Notes: generated by a model not told the origin, from the sequence alone. Numbered from the stretch's first letter, positions 35,810 to 45,640 are shown. The stretch: DNA of 64,000 nt from Mesorhizobium onobrychidis (GCF_024707545.1 NZ_CP062229.1:5747501-5811500), one strand, 5' to 3'. Numbers and translations are program-made.

Positions 35810-36799
35810 TCAGGATTTCCTGCGGTGAAGGAAATGGTCGATCGATACCGCCGCGAGCAGGATGCATCCCTTGATCATGTCCTGCCAATAGACGGAAACG
35901 TCGAGCAGGATCAGCGAACTTGTGACGACCGAGAGCAGCGCCATGCCCAGTATGGCGCCGAAGATGGTGCCCGAGCCGCCATTGAGCGATGCCCCACCGA
36001 TCACCGCCGCGGCGATGATGTTGAGCTCCATGCCAGCGCCGAAGGTCGGGGTCGCAGCGCCAAAGCGTGACATGTAGATGACGCCGGCAAAGCCCGCCAG
36101 GGTGGAGCAGAGGACCGTGACCCAGAATTTGACCTGCTTGGTCTTGATGCCCGAAAATTGGGCCGCCTTCTCGTTGCTGCCGGTATAGAAGACCTTCCGG
36201 AAAGCCGTGGCACGCCGAAGCAGAAAATCGAAGATGGCCACGACCACGACAAAGATGACGATGACGTAAGGCACATTGCCGAAGCTGCCCTGGCCGATCG
36301 CCTTGAACCCGGGCGGCAGGGTGAACAGCGACAGCGGGGTTCCCTTGGTGATGACAAGGCAAAGACCGCGCACAATCACCATCGCCGCCAGCGATGTGAT
36401 GAAGTGATTGAGCCCGATAACGGTCACGAAGAAGCCCATGACCGCGCCGATCAGCGCGCTGGCGCCTATGCCGATGAGGCTCGCGGTCCACGGGTCCAGA
36501 CCCATCAGGAAGAGAGCGCCTGACACGACCATGGAGAAGCAGACCACCGACCCGACGGAAAGGTCGATGCCGCCGACAATGAGGAGTATCGTCATGCCGA
36601 CCACGACGATGCCTTCAATGGAGAAGCTCATCAGCATCGCGCGGAAATTCCCCCAAGTCAGGAAATGCGGCGAGGCGAATGTCATGGCGAGGCACAGCGC
36701 CAGCATGATTGCGATCAGCCCCGCCTCGCGCATTGACCCCAGACGCAGCCAGTTGCGCCCGCCAAGCCCGGGGGCGCTCGCCTTGATTTCGGCGTCCAT
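35810..36799 (-). CDS. RbsC-type sugar ABC permease
   Basis: The protein has 329 residues from ATG 36799, preceded by GGAGGAAC; the frame is open to 36868. About nine or ten hydrophobic helices and the D-L-S-V-G-S-V-V motif typical of ribose-class permeases are seen. Only one permease gene is present, so the channel should be a homodimer, unlike LsrC/LsrD. The ATPase gene ends 19 bases upstream. Confidence 0.9.
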   Translation of the reverse strand: MDAEIKASAPGLGGRNWLRLGSMREAGLIAIMLALCLAMTFASPHFLTWGNFRAMLMSFSIEGIVVVGMTILLIVGGIDLSVGSVVCFSMVVSGALFLMGLDPWTASLIGIGASALIGAVMGFFVTVIGLNHFITSLAAMVIVRGLCLVITKGTPLSLFTLPPGFKAIGQGSFGNVPYVIVIFVVVVAIFDFLLRRATAFRKVFYTGSNEKAAQFSGIKTKQVKFWVTVLCSTLAGFAGVIYMSRFGAATPTFGAGMELNIIAAAVIGGASLNGGSGTIFGAILGMALLSVVTSSLILLDVSVYWQDMIKGCILLAAVSIDHFLHRRKS

Positions 36800-36818
36800 G
36801 AGGGTTCCTCCGGTCTGT

Positions 36819-38360
36819 CTAAGCGACATTCTGAACCTGCCTTGCGTTTGATCGTTGCTGGCGGACACCCGAAGCCAGCAGCATGATCGCTTCTTCGGTC
36901 AATTCGTCCGCCTCCAGTTCGCCGACGAGGGCACCTTCGCGTATGACAAGCACCCGGTCGCTGAGCCCGATCAATTCCGGAAGCTCGGATGAAATCACGA
37001 TGACGCCGACGCCCCGCTCGGCGAGGTCGCGAAGCAGGCGATGAATTTCCACTTTGGCGCCGACATCAACCCCGCGTGTGGGCTCGTCCAGAATGACCAC
37101 CTTGGGCCCGACCGAAAGAAGCCTGGCGATGGCGACTTTCTGCTGATTGCCACCACTAAGCGTCGACACCTGTGTCTCGATGCCGCCCATGCGCACACCG
37201 TGGCGCTCCACCAGGTCGGTGGCTTGCTTTGCCTCGGCGCGGCGATCGAGCAGCCCAAGTGGTGTGGTTAGTTTCCGAAGGTCCAGCGCGGAGATATTCG
37301 ACGCAACCGACAGGTCCAGGAACAGGCCCGACGCCTTGCGGTCCTCGGAGAGGTAGACCAGGCCCGCGCGCACCGCATCGCTGTAGGTCCTGATGCTGAC
37401 CGGCTTGCCATTGAGTTCGACCGATCCCGACAGCTTCGGGCGCAAGCCGCAAACGGTCTGAACCATCTCGCTGCGGCCGGCGCCAATCAGCCCGCCGATG
37501 CCAAGAATTTCGCCTGCACGAAGCGTGAAGCTGACGCCTTCGGAACCCTCTCGATAGGAGAGATTCCCAACCGACAGCACAGGCCGGTCGGTGCGCCGTT
37601 CAGGCGAGAGCTTTTGCGGATAGAGCTGCGTGATTTCGCGCCCGACCATCTTGCGCACGACATCATTGGGAGTGACCGAAGCGATAGAATCGGTCGCTAC
37701 ATATCTGCCGTCACGAAACACCGTGACGCGGTCGCACAGGCTGAAGATCTCGGCCATGCGGTGGCTGATGTAGATGATTGAAATTCCGCGCGCCTTGAGA
37801 TCGCGGACGATTGCGAAAAGGCGCCGCGCCTCGGTCTCGGTCAGGGCGGCCGTCGGCTCGTCGAGCATCAGCACCCGGCATTCGAGCGTCAGCGCCTTGG
37901 CGATTTCCACAAGTTGCTGGTTGGAAATCGAAAGGTCGGCGACCGGCGTCTCGACCGGGATCGGCGCCAGCAGGTCCATTATCTTCTGCGCATCGGCGTA
38001 GAGCCGGCGAAAATTCATCAGCGGCGCGCGCCGATTGTTTATGGCCGCCATGAGGATATTTTCGGCGACCGTAGCATCCTGGCAGAGCGCGATTTCCTGA
38101 TGGACGAGGCCTATGCCAAGCCGCTGCGCGGCGGATGGCGATGCGATGGTGACGTCCTTGCCGTCGAGACGAATGGCGCCTTCGTCGGGTTGCACAATGC
38201 CGGCGATGACATTCATCAGCGTGGACTTGCCCGCGCCATTCTCGCCGCAAAGCGCGTGAATTTCGCCTCGCTGCAGCGTGAAATCGACCCCGGTCAGCGC
38301 TTTGATGGCGCCGAAGGATTTCGATATGTCGCGGATTTCAAGAATGGCGGCGGCAGTCAC
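36819..38360 (-). CDS. RbsA-type sugar ABC ATP-binding protein (two ABC domains)
   Basis: The protein has 513 residues from GTG 38360, which gives the usual RbsA/MglA length; the frame is open to 38528 with ATGs at 38459 and 38438 as alternatives. The first domain has a full Walker [18 protein letters not shown] signature and L-D-E-P-T-A-A-L. The second has the degenerate loop G-L-I-G-A-G-R-S-E and the intact L-S-G-G-N-Q-Q-K and L-D-E-P-T-R-G-V-D. This asymmetry is normal for the family. Confidence 0.88.
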   Translation of the reverse strand: MTAAAILEIRDISKSFGAIKALTGVDFTLQRGEIHALCGENGAGKSTLMNVIAGIVQPDEGAIRLDGKDVTIASPSAAQRLGIGLVHQEIALCQDATVAENILMAAINNRRAPLMNFRRLYADAQKIMDLLAPIPVETPVADLSISNQQLVEIAKALTLECRVLMLDEPTAALTETEARRLFAIVRDLKARGISIIYISHRMAEIFSLCDRVTVFRDGRYVATDSIASVTPNDVVRKMVGREITQLYPQKLSPERRTDRPVLSVGNLSYREGSEGVSFTLRAGEILGIGGLIGAGRSEMVQTVCGLRPKLSGSVELNGKPVSIRTYSDAVRAGLVYLSEDRKASGLFLDLSVASNISALDLRKLTTPLGLLDRRAEAKQATDLVERHGVRMGGIETQVSTLSGGNQQKVAIARLLSVGPKVVILDEPTRGVDVGAKVEIHRLLRDLAERGVGVIVISSELPELIGLSDRVLVIREGALVGELEADELTEEAIMLLASGVRQQRSNARQVQNVA

Positions 38361-38469
38361 TCCGTCCCCCTGCAGCGTTGAAATTGATGAAAATGGCCCG
38401 GGTCGACGGGGCGCGAGCGCCCCGTCCGGTTCGAGCATCTCCGACGAGCCCGAAGGCATAATGTCGGAC

Positions 38470-39501
38470 TTATTCCTCGATGCCCTTGGTGCCGCGCCGC
38501 GTGAGGTAGGCATCCCAATAGAAATCATCGGCGTTTTCCGCAGTGACGATGGAAAAGCCGTTGTCGACGAAAGGCACGCCCATGCCGTTGAAGCCCGATC
38601 GCCGGGCGTCGTTCATCGGATCGATCAACTCAGGATGCTTGGCCAGCCACAGCAGCATGAACCCCATATAGCCCTGCATGCCCTGGTTCGGGTTGACCGA
38701 GCCAAAGATTTCGCCGGCCTTGATCATATCGAGGATCTTGGCGTTGACGTCGGCCAGCATAACCCGGATCTTGCCGCCGCCCTCCTTCGCGGCCTGCGCG
38801 GCGCCGATTGCCGAGTTAGCTTCCGGCATGAACACCGCGCCCAGTTCGGGATGCGCCTGGGCAAGGCTGAGCACGGCCTGATAGGCCTTCGTCGCATCCT
38901 GATTCGACGCCGCGCGGCCGACGAGCTTCATATCCGGCCATTTGGCTTCCATGCGGGCGATGAAGGCGGCGATGCGCTTATCGTGATTATCCTGTCCGGG
39001 GTTTTCGAGGACAGCGTATTCGCCCTTGCCGTCCATCGCCTTGGCGACTGCATCGGCTGCATAGGTACCTTCGGCGACGTTGTCGGAGGTGATGTAGGAC
39101 ACTCGTTTGGAGTTGGGCGAATCCGCGGCGAATGTGACTACTGCCGTTCCCTGGTCGATGGCCCGGTTGATTGGCTCGATGAACGGATCGGAGTTCATCG
39201 GATGCACCAGGATGCCAGCCGGCTTCTGAGCCAGCGCCTGGTCGAATGTCGCTATTTGCTTGTTCACATCGTATTCGGGCGTTCCGGTGTATTCGGTCTC
39301 GCAACCGAACTGCTGTCCAGCCTGCTTGAACATCTCGTAGACCGGGAACCAATATTCGACGCCGGAAACCATGACGTTCATGACGTATTTTTCACCCGGC
39401 TCGCACTTGAACGGGTTAGCGGCCTGGGCCGCGGCGTGGCTTGCCCCCAACACTGTGGTGGCTGCTGCCGAAATGGCGAGCATGCTCAAAAATTTGCGCA
39501 A
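38470..39501 (-). CDS. RbsB-type periplasmic sugar-binding protein
   Basis: The protein has 343 residues from TTG 39501. That codon is chosen because GGGAGGAC lies 3-10 bases before it and a signal peptide starts exactly there ([10 protein letters not shown], ending A-A-A-Q-A). An upstream ATG at 39546 lacks a ribosome site. The body is a type I sugar-binding fold with [11 protein letters not shown] and [11 protein letters not shown] segments. It is first in the nine-gene catabolic operon. Ligand: a polyol or sugar not identifiable from sequence. Confidence 0.88.
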   Translation of the reverse strand: MRKFLSMLAISAAATTVLGASHAAAQAANPFKCEPGEKYVMNVMVSGVEYWFPVYEMFKQAGQQFGCETEYTGTPEYDVNKQIATFDQALAQKPAGILVHPMNSDPFIEPINRAIDQGTAVVTFAADSPNSKRVSYITSDNVAEGTYAADAVAKAMDGKGEYAVLENPGQDNHDKRIAAFIARMEAKWPDMKLVGRAASNQDATKAYQAVLSLAQAHPELGAVFMPEANSAIGAAQAAKEGGGKIRVMLADVNAKILDMIKAGEIFGSVNPNQGMQGYMGFMLLWLAKHPELIDPMNDARRSGFNGMGVPFVDNGFSIVTAENADDFYWDAYLTRRGTKGIEE

Positions 39502-39867
39502 GAGTCCTCCCTCGGCCGAAGCCTGGTCAATTGGGCGGCCTGACACTTACGTGCCGCCGCTTGTGGTTGATGAGGCCGAACCTCCTCCCGAGGCCCAGCA
39601 GCTGATCATTCGCAGGAGTTGGCTCGAGTGTCAATAAAATTCACATGCAGAAATATATTTCACAGACTGGCTGGTAATGACGAGCACCGATGGGGCCGCC
39701 AGTGTTGGTGAACGAACGAGCCGGGCAAGCTCAGGGTCAGCGGTTTCAAACTGACCTGCCGATGTTTTCCAGAATGACGTACGACCGTTTTAGCTCAACG
39801 CAGCCACGGCTTGAATGTCAGGGACGCGCTGCTTCCCCTCAGGGACCTCAGATCATCCAGCCTGCAG
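39502..39867. other. Promoter region of the nine-gene catabolic operon
   Basis: The 366-base gap lies between the LacI gene end and the RbsB-type start. It contains a perfect 12-bp palindrome (39650-39661) and, on the minus strand just downstream of it, TTGACA as a possible -35 box. No gene is supported here. Confidence 0.5.
39650..39661. promoter_or_regulatory. Perfect palindrome GAAATATATTTC, candidate SorC-type operator
   Basis: A self-complementary GAAATATATTTC stands out in an AT-rich patch about 150 bases upstream of the operon's first start codon, with TTGACA close by on the transcribed (minus) orientation. It could be the operator of the SorC-type regulator encoded in the operon. Confidence 0.4.
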
Positions 39868-40962
39868 CTAGACGTGCACGGCAATCGAATTGCGTTCCAC
39901 GATCTGGGCCGCCAAGACCCGGTGCTCGAAAGGTAACGTGTCCTCCACCAGCCTCTTCAAGAGAAGCTCCGCCGCCGCCGCTCCAATCAAATGCGCTGGC
40001 TGCGCGATGGCTGTGATACCTTGGGCCACGAACTGCATCCAGTCGAGATCGTCGAAGCAAAGCAGCGAAACGTCTCCTGGAATCGCAAGCTTCAGTGCGG
40101 AAGTCGCCTCCAGAACGCCTGTCGACATCACACCATCGGCGGTAAATAGAGCGGACGGTGCATTGCGCATCGTCAGCAGATCGAGCGCCTCCTTGCGGGC
40201 TGCCTCGCTGGAATAGACCGCCACCCGGCGGACCAACTGCAGATCCGGCTCGATACCTGCGGCACGATGAGCTTCCAGATAACCCAACAGCCGTTGCCAG
40301 CTTGGATGGTGGTAGCGAACGTCAGCGCTGGAGAGATCGACGCTCGCCACAAACGAGCCGACATCATCGCGCTGGCCCGGACCCAGTTCGGCCAGTATGC
40401 CGATGCGGCTGTGTCCGGCCCCGATCATCGCAGCGATGCTGCTGCGGGTTACAGCCACGTTGTCGACCACCACGGAATCGGTTTCCAGGCCCGCGACGAT
40501 GCGGTCGAACTGCACCACTGGACAGCGGGCCGCGACTGCCTCACGAAGATGATCCGGCTCATCCACGAAGGTCGACGAGACGATCAAACCGTCGACCTGC
40601 TTTTCCAGCAGCAGTTGCACCGCCTCTCGCTCGAGTTCGGCATTTTCGTCACTATTCGTAACGATAACCCCGAAGCCGCCACGGCGCGCGACATCCCCTA
40701 CTCCACGCAAGACGCTCGCGTAGAATGGGCTTTCGATATCGCCGACCACAACTCCGATAGTCTGCGTCTTACCGGTGATCAGACCTTTTGCCAGGCGATT
40801 GGGGCGATAGCCCAGCGCAGCTGCGGCGGCGCGCACTTTCTCCTGAACCTCGGGGCTGCTGTAGCCATAGTCGCCAAGTACACGCCCCGCCGTGGCGGAG
40901 CTGACCCCGGCCCGGCGAGCAACTTCTATGATGGTTGCGTTTTTCGACGATCTTTGAATCAC
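39868..40962 (-). CDS. LacI-family transcriptional regulator
   Basis: The protein has 364 residues. The HTH T-I-I-E-V-A-R-R-A-G-V-S-S-A-T-A-G-R-V-L with hinge helix occupies residues 10-60, followed by a periplasmic-binding-like effector domain (G-V-V-V-G-D-I-E-S-P-F-Y-A-S-V). It lies downstream of and on the same strand as the amino-acid-type importer, 110 bases after it. Two LacI-type palindromes with core AACGTT occur in the promoter regions of the importer and of the divergent kinase/deglycase genes, so this is the likely regulator of that locus. Confidence 0.88.
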   Translation of the reverse strand: MIQRSSKNATIIEVARRAGVSSATAGRVLGDYGYSSPEVQEKVRAAAAALGYRPNRLAKGLITGKTQTIGVVVGDIESPFYASVLRGVGDVARRGGFGVIVTNSDENAELEREAVQLLLEKQVDGLIVSSTFVDEPDHLREAVAARCPVVQFDRIVAGLETDSVVVDNVAVTRSSIAAMIGAGHSRIGILAELGPGQRDDVGSFVASVDLSSADVRYHHPSWQRLLGYLEAHRAAGIEPDLQLVRRVAVYSSEAARKEALDLLTMRNAPSALFTADGVMSTGVLEATSALKLAIPGDVSLLCFDDLDWMQFVAQGITAIAQPAHLIGAAAAELLLKRLVEDTLPFEHRVLAAQIVERNSIAVHV

Positions 40963-41072
40963 TCAGCAAGCCCCGCCGCCCATTCGTGCGTCGTAAAGAC
41001 GAGCTAGTGGCAGTTAGGCCCACCCCGCAAGTCCGAACACCGCAGCACTCGCCGTTGCACACACCATTGCAA

Positions 41073-42602
41073 TCACAGCACCTCAGACAGAAAGCGCCGA
41101 AGACGTGGGCTTTTCGGATTGTCGAAAAGGTCCTCTGGTCGCCCTGCCTCGACAATCCGCCCCTCGTCCATGAAAACGACCTGGTTTGCAACCTTGCGAG
41201 CGAAGTTCATCTCGTGCGTAACGACCACCATCGTCATCCCGCCCCGTCCGAGGTCGGCCATCAAGTTCAGGACACCCTTTACCAATTCCGGATCGAGAGC
41301 ACTGGTGACTTCGTCGAACAGCATGACTTCGGGCTCGAGGGCCAGGGCGCGCGCGATGGCCACCCGCTGCTGCTGTCCGCCCGAAAGATTTGCCGGCCGA
41401 TGGTCTTTGCGCTCCAAGAGTCCGACTTCATGCAGCCTCGCTAAGGCCGCGCGCTCAGCCTCCTGGCGCGACATGCCTTTTACCTTGCGCAGCGCCAGGG
41501 TGATGTTGGCGAGCGCACTGCGGTCGGGGAACAAGTTGAATTGCTGGAAAACCATGCCGACACGCCGCCGGAGTTGGTCAGGGGTCTGCTTGTAGATGCT
41601 TTCGCCATCGAGCCGGATGTCTCCGGCTCGACACTCGACGAGGCGGTTGAGGCAACGCAGCAAGGTCGACTTGCCCGAGCCGGATGGCCCGATCAGGCAG
41701 GTGACCGTCCCGGGCTCCACTTTCAGACTGACGTCATGGAGCACTTGGACGGCGCCGTAGGCCATGTCGATATTCTTGACCTCGATGCTGCCGCCCTTGA
41801 AGCGTGTGGGCGCGGCTGCAGGCGACTTCGCTGCGCCCGGCACGCCGGCCTCCGCAAGCTCGGCGACTTCTTTGAGGCCGCTCTGCACGCCGGTGATACG
41901 CTTGCCGACGCGCATGCGCGCGTCGATGTAGTTGACGAGGTGGGTTAGCGGCACCGTGATCACGAGGTAGAACACGCCGGCCAGCAAGAGCGGTGACAGG
42001 TTGCCGGTCAGCACGGCCTGATCTTGGCCGACGCGGAACAGTTCGCGTTCGGAGGCGAGCAGGCCAAGGAAATAGACCAGGCTGGAGTCCTTGACGTTGC
42101 CGATGAACTGGTTGACCAGTGCCGGCAGGACGCGGCGGATGCCTTGCGGGATCACCACCAGGCGCATGCCTTGGCTATACGTCATTCCGAGAGTGCGGGT
42201 GGCGTCGATCTGACCGCGCTCGACGCTCTGAATGCCGGCTCGGAAAATTTCTCCGATGTAGGCGCCGGCAATAAGGCTGAGTGCCAAAATGCCCAGCGGA
42301 TAAGGCGATGGACCGAACAGGTCCCGGCCCAACCGTGCGAAGCCCTGGCCAATGATCAGAATAGTGACAATGGCGGGAAGCCCCCGGAAGATATCGGTGT
42401 AGACCCGCGCGAGGAGCTTCAGCGGCCGGTTCTCGGAAATCCCCATCACGGCGAGAACGATACCGATCAGCGTCCCGAAAAACGTCGAGGCGACGGCCAG
42501 GATCAGGGTGTTCTTGAGGCCGACCATCACCATGTTTGGCAGAACTTCTGCCATCGCCTGGAAATCAAGGAAGCTGCGGGCAAAGGTATCGAACCAGCTC
42601 AT
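41073..42602 (-). CDS. Fused amino-acid-type ABC permease and ATP-binding protein
   Basis: The protein has 509 residues from ATG 42602. Residues about 1-240 form a HisM/GlnP-like permease (G-L-K-N-T-L-I-L-A, V-Y-T-D-I-F-R-G-L-P-A, and the EAA loop D-A-T-R-T-L-G-M). A linker leads to a full ATPase: G-P-S-G-S-G-K-S-T, V-F-Q-Q-F-N-L-F-P, L-S-G-G-Q-Q-Q-R, L-F-D-E-V-T-S-A-L-D and V-T-H-E-M. Such fusions occur in some rhizobial opine/Amadori importers. A single gene supplies both subunits, likely as a homodimer. It follows the binding protein by 75 bases. Confidence 0.9.
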   Translation of the reverse strand: MSWFDTFARSFLDFQAMAEVLPNMVMVGLKNTLILAVASTFFGTLIGIVLAVMGISENRPLKLLARVYTDIFRGLPAIVTILIIGQGFARLGRDLFGPSPYPLGILALSLIAGAYIGEIFRAGIQSVERGQIDATRTLGMTYSQGMRLVVIPQGIRRVLPALVNQFIGNVKDSSLVYFLGLLASERELFRVGQDQAVLTGNLSPLLLAGVFYLVITVPLTHLVNYIDARMRVGKRITGVQSGLKEVAELAEAGVPGAAKSPAAAPTRFKGGSIEVKNIDMAYGAVQVLHDVSLKVEPGTVTCLIGPSGSGKSTLLRCLNRLVECRAGDIRLDGESIYKQTPDQLRRRVGMVFQQFNLFPDRSALANITLALRKVKGMSRQEAERAALARLHEVGLLERKDHRPANLSGGQQQRVAIARALALEPEVMLFDEVTSALDPELVKGVLNLMADLGRGGMTMVVVTHEMNFARKVANQVVFMDEGRIVEAGRPEDLFDNPKSPRLRRFLSEVL

Positions 42603-42677
42603 ATCAAGTCCATCTATAACTCGGCCGGGCACCGTTGCTCACGGGCCCGGCCGGAAATACAGCGAAGTCGCTCGAAT

Positions 42678-43514
42678 TCACTTCTTGGGCAGATATTGAT
42701 CTGGCATGGGGGTGCCGGCGAACCATTTTTCGTGCAGCCGTTTCCAGGTGCCATCCTCCATGGCCTCGCGCAGTGCCTTGTTCAGTGCCTCGCGGAAGGC
42801 ATCGTTGCCTTTCTTGACCACGAACCCGGCTGGCGCATCGAAGGACGGCACGTTCATTGTTATCTTCAGGTTTTTATAGCGTTCTACATACTGCTTGGCC
42901 GACTCATAGTCGGTGAAATGGCCGTCGATCGTCCCGTTGTTCAGCGCCGCCACCGCGGTGTTGTTGTCGGGGAACTTGACGATGTCACCTTTCAGATTCT
43001 TCTCGGCATAGATTTCCTGCAGCGTCCCCTGGATCACGCCGATGCGCTTTCCGGCGGTGCTCTCATTGCTCGTCAGAGCCGGATCGGCCGAAATGATCGA
43101 AAGGTAACCCGCGAGATAGCCATCGCCAAAATCCACGGTCTTCTTGCGCTCCGCGGTCGTGCCAATGGCGGCGACAGCGACGTCGAAGCGGCCGTTGGCG
43201 ACGGATGGCAGCAGCGCCGAGAATTCCTGGCCGGTGAAGACGACCTGCTCCTCCTTGAACCCGAGCCGGTGCGCCACGTCGCGGAAGAGCTCAGCGTCGA
43301 AGCCAGTGAAGTTGCCGTTGGCGTCGGTGAAGACGTAGGGTTTCGCATCGCCCATCGTTCCGACGCTGATCACCGTCGGGTCGATGAGGTTGTAGGGGTT
43401 GTCGCTCGCCTTTGCCTGGGTTGACGAGGCCAATGTGCCAAGTCCTGTCGCCAGCGCGATAGTCAGCGCCAGACCGCATTTCACCAGTTGGCGCCTGCTC
43501 GAATTTGTTTGCAT
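42678..43514 (-). CDS. Amino-acid/opine-type periplasmic binding protein
   Basis: The protein has 278 residues from ATG 43514, preceded by AGAGGAG. The leader has two Arg (S-S-R-R-Q-L-V) and a hydrophobic core, cleaved near T-Q-A-K-A. The mature domain is the SBP_bac_3 fold (F-T-G-F-D-A-E-L-F-R-D-V-A, D-V-A-V-A-A-I-G-T-T). It is the first gene of the importer and is preceded by an AACGTT-type operator at 43608-43621. The context suggests a fructosyl-amino acid ligand, comparable with SocA of Agrobacterium; this is not shown by the sequence. Confidence 0.88.
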   Translation of the reverse strand: MQTNSSRRQLVKCGLALTIALATGLGTLASSTQAKASDNPYNLIDPTVISVGTMGDAKPYVFTDANGNFTGFDAELFRDVAHRLGFKEEQVVFTGQEFSALLPSVANGRFDVAVAAIGTTAERKKTVDFGDGYLAGYLSIISADPALTSNESTAGKRIGVIQGTLQEIYAEKNLKGDIVKFPDNNTAVAALNNGTIDGHFTDYESAKQYVERYKNLKITMNVPSFDAPAGFVVKKGNDAFREALNKALREAMEDGTWKRLHEKWFAGTPMPDQYLPKK

Positions 43515-43607
43515 GTCTTCTCCTCTTACGATTGGCCGGACCCGGCCTTGCGATCCCACTCGACGTCTGATCCATCAAAATGCTCTTAGCGGCGTTTAGT
43601 AGATGAA

Positions 43608-43621
43608 TGAGAACGTTATCA
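43608..43621. promoter_or_regulatory. LacI-type operator upstream of the binding-protein gene
   Basis: TGAGAACGTTATCA is a 14-bp palindrome with one mismatched pair, 94 bases before the binding-protein start. It shares AACGTT and a TGA/TCA frame with 44562-44575. Both fit the consensus TGATAACGTTATCA typical of LacI-family sites. Confidence 0.6.
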
Positions 43622-43674
43622 CTTTACCTAGCATTGTCCGTTTCTCGCGTCAATTGTTTCGGGGAATTTCGCAA

Positions 43675-44535
43675 CTAGACGGTTTTCCCGTGTTGCCCCG
43701 CTCCGCGGAGGATCTCGGGCGTCATGTTCCCTATATCGATTGCTGACGCATGGCCGATCGCGCCGTAGTACTGGCAGGTTGCAGCCGCCGCCTCTGCGGC
43801 ATGGCGGAGAATGTCCTGAGGCGCCTCTTCCGTAAGCAGGCCGAGTAGCGTTCGGGCGATGAAGGTGTCGCCCGCGCCCAAGGTGTCGACGGGTTCGACC
43901 AGCCGCGCCGGGGTACGGTAGGAGACTGTGTCGCTGTGAAGCACCGCGCCGGCTCGACCGCGAGTCACCAAAACCCACTTTGGACCACACGCAAGCAACT
44001 CGGATGCGATTACGGCCAATTCCTTGTCGTCAAGACCATCCCCTGAAACGGAAGCCAGATAGCAATAGGGTCCAACCTCGCGCCGGTGTTCCGGTTCCCG
44101 CCGCGTGGAAAAATCGTAAGATAACAGTGATTTACTCGAAACTGCGGCAACCCATGGGTCTAACCCGCTGGACTGGCCGATGTGGACGGCCTGAAAGCCT
44201 GACAGAAAATCCAGATCTTCTTGCGTCGGCGTGAACACCGAAACGCCGAGATCGAAATCCAGGAAAATCCGATCGGCGTTGTGGTGACCTATGAGGCAGT
44301 AAGCGGTCCGCCCTTCGAGGCGCCGCAATCTGGTGACGTCAACACGCTCCGACGCCAGTGCAGTGCAGATCAGGTCCCCGGCCCGGTCTTTGCCGATCGC
44401 TCCCACATAGGCCGACTGCCCGCCGAAGCGCCTCACATAGACCGCGACATTGAGGCAGTTTCCGCCAGGATACATCTCGCCGCGTGCAAGGTAGCAATCG
44501 ACCACGTTATCGCCCATCGCGGCAATCTTGACCAT
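43675..44535 (-). CDS. PfkB-family kinase, FrlD-like (Amadori compound kinase candidate)
   Basis: The protein has 286 residues. The N-terminal block A-A-M-G-D-N-V-V-D-C-Y and P-G-G-N-C-L-N-V-A-V resemble fructoselysine 6-kinase FrlD; the C-terminal PfkB signature D-T-L-G-A-G-D-T-F contains the catalytic Asp. It is divergent from an SIS-domain protein of the FrlB type, with a LacI-type operator between them. It would phosphorylate a fructosyl-amino compound at C6. The kinase family is certain; the substrate is an inference from partner genes. Confidence 0.85.
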   Translation of the reverse strand: MVKIAAMGDNVVDCYLARGEMYPGGNCLNVAVYVRRFGGQSAYVGAIGKDRAGDLICTALASERVDVTRLRRLEGRTAYCLIGHHNADRIFLDFDLGVSVFTPTQEDLDFLSGFQAVHIGQSSGLDPWVAAVSSKSLLSYDFSTRREPEHRREVGPYCYLASVSGDGLDDKELAVIASELLACGPKWVLVTRGRAGAVLHSDTVSYRTPARLVEPVDTLGAGDTFIARTLLGLLTEEAPQDILRHAAEAAAATCQYYGAIGHASAIDIGNMTPEILRGAGQHGKTV

Positions 44536-44561
44536 TACAGGACTTTCAGCTTAAAAGGATG

Positions 44562-44575
44562 TGATAACGTTCGCA
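44562..44575. promoter_or_regulatory. LacI-type operator in the divergent kinase/deglycase promoter
   Basis: TGATAACGTTCGCA sits in the 103-base gap between the divergent PfkB-type and SIS-type genes. With its flanks (TGTG at 44560-44563 and CACA at 44574-44577) it forms an 18-bp imperfect palindrome centred on AACGTT. The left half is the reverse complement of the right half of the site at 43608-43621, so one regulator should bind both. Confidence 0.65.
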
Positions 44576-44638
44576 CAAATGGCTGCTATCTGTCAATTGT
44601 GCGCCGGCCCAAGCTCTGTCAACGAGACGAGGAAGCTC

Positions 44639-45640
44639 ATGATTTCCGCCCTGCCCGCCGACGTAGAACGCGCTCTGAACGCTACGGCGGGCAGGCAGTT
44701 TTCGCACCTTTTTCTCCTGGCGTGCGGCGGCTCGCTCTCGATCATGATGGCGGGCAAATACTTCCTCGACCGCCACAATGGCACATTCGCCTGCGACATC
44801 TACAACGCGGATGAGTTCGTCTGCCGAGATCCGCGGCGGTTGGGACCTGACACGCTTGTTGTCCTTTGCTCGCAGACAGGAACCACAAAGGAGACCGTAC
44901 GGGCGGCCAATCATGCCAGGGCGCGAGGCGCAACGACAATCGGCATGACGCTCGACCACACATCGCCCCTCGCGCGGGCGGTCGACCACCCGGTTGCCTA
45001 CCAGGCCTCGTACACTACGGGCAAAGCAATAGATGCAGCCTACAGCAATTACGGCGTGCTCTACATGCTGCTCGCCGGTCTGATCGATACTCGGGAGGAT
45101 GGCGGGCTAACCAACGACCTGCTGATCAGCCTGAGCCATCTTCAACCGGCCATCGAGCGCGCGCACCGGGCCTACGCTGACCGGTTCGAGGCCTTCGCCC
45201 CTCGCTTCGCACATCGAGAGGCAATCTACACACTGGCCAGCGGTGCCAGCTACGGTGCGGCCTATTCCTACGCCATCTGCGTGCTCATGGAAATGCAGTG
45301 GTATGACTCGCAGGCAATACACGCGAACGAGTTCTTCCATGGCCCATTCGAAGTGGTGGATAGGGATGCTTGCTTCGTGGTCTTGCTGGGTTTGGACGAA
45401 ACGCGGAGCCTTTCCGAACGCGCCTGTGATTTCCTTATCAAGTACGGCAGCCGGGAAAACATCCTGGTGCTCGATGGAGCGGAACTCGACCTCGGCGGTA
45501 TGTCCGAACATATCAAACCTTACCTCGTGCCTTTGGTCTTCTTCGACACTCTATGGCGTTTTGCCTACAAGCTGGCAGGTCTGCGCGATCGGCCGATGCT
45601 CGAGGGCCGGCGCTACATGAAGAAGCTGTCGGACTACTAG
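44639..45640 (+). CDS. SIS-domain deglycase, FrlB-like
   Basis: The protein has 333 residues from ATG 44639, with GAGGAA upstream; the frame is open to 44561. Two SIS folds: L-F-L-L-A-C-G-G-S-L-S with C-S-Q-T-G-T-T-K-E-T in the first, and A-S-G-A-S-Y-G-A-A-Y-S in the second. A Glu in H-A-N-E-F-F-H-G-P-F-E matches the conserved active-site segment of FrlB/GlmS-type enzymes. Fructoselysine-6-phosphate deglycase releases glucose 6-phosphate and the amine; with the divergent FrlD-like kinase this forms a two-step Amadori route. Confidence 0.85.
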   Translation: MISALPADVERALNATAGRQFSHLFLLACGGSLSIMMAGKYFLDRHNGTFACDIYNADEFVCRDPRRLGPDTLVVLCSQTGTTKETVRAANHARARGATTIGMTLDHTSPLARAVDHPVAYQASYTTGKAIDAAYSNYGVLYMLLAGLIDTREDGGLTNDLLISLSHLQPAIERAHRAYADRFEAFAPRFAHREAIYTLASGASYGAAYSYAICVLMEMQWYDSQAIHANEFFHGPFEVVDRDACFVVLLGLDETRSLSERACDFLIKYGSRENILVLDGAELDLGGMSEHIKPYLVPLVFFDTLWRFAYKLAGLRDRPMLEGRRYMKKLSDY

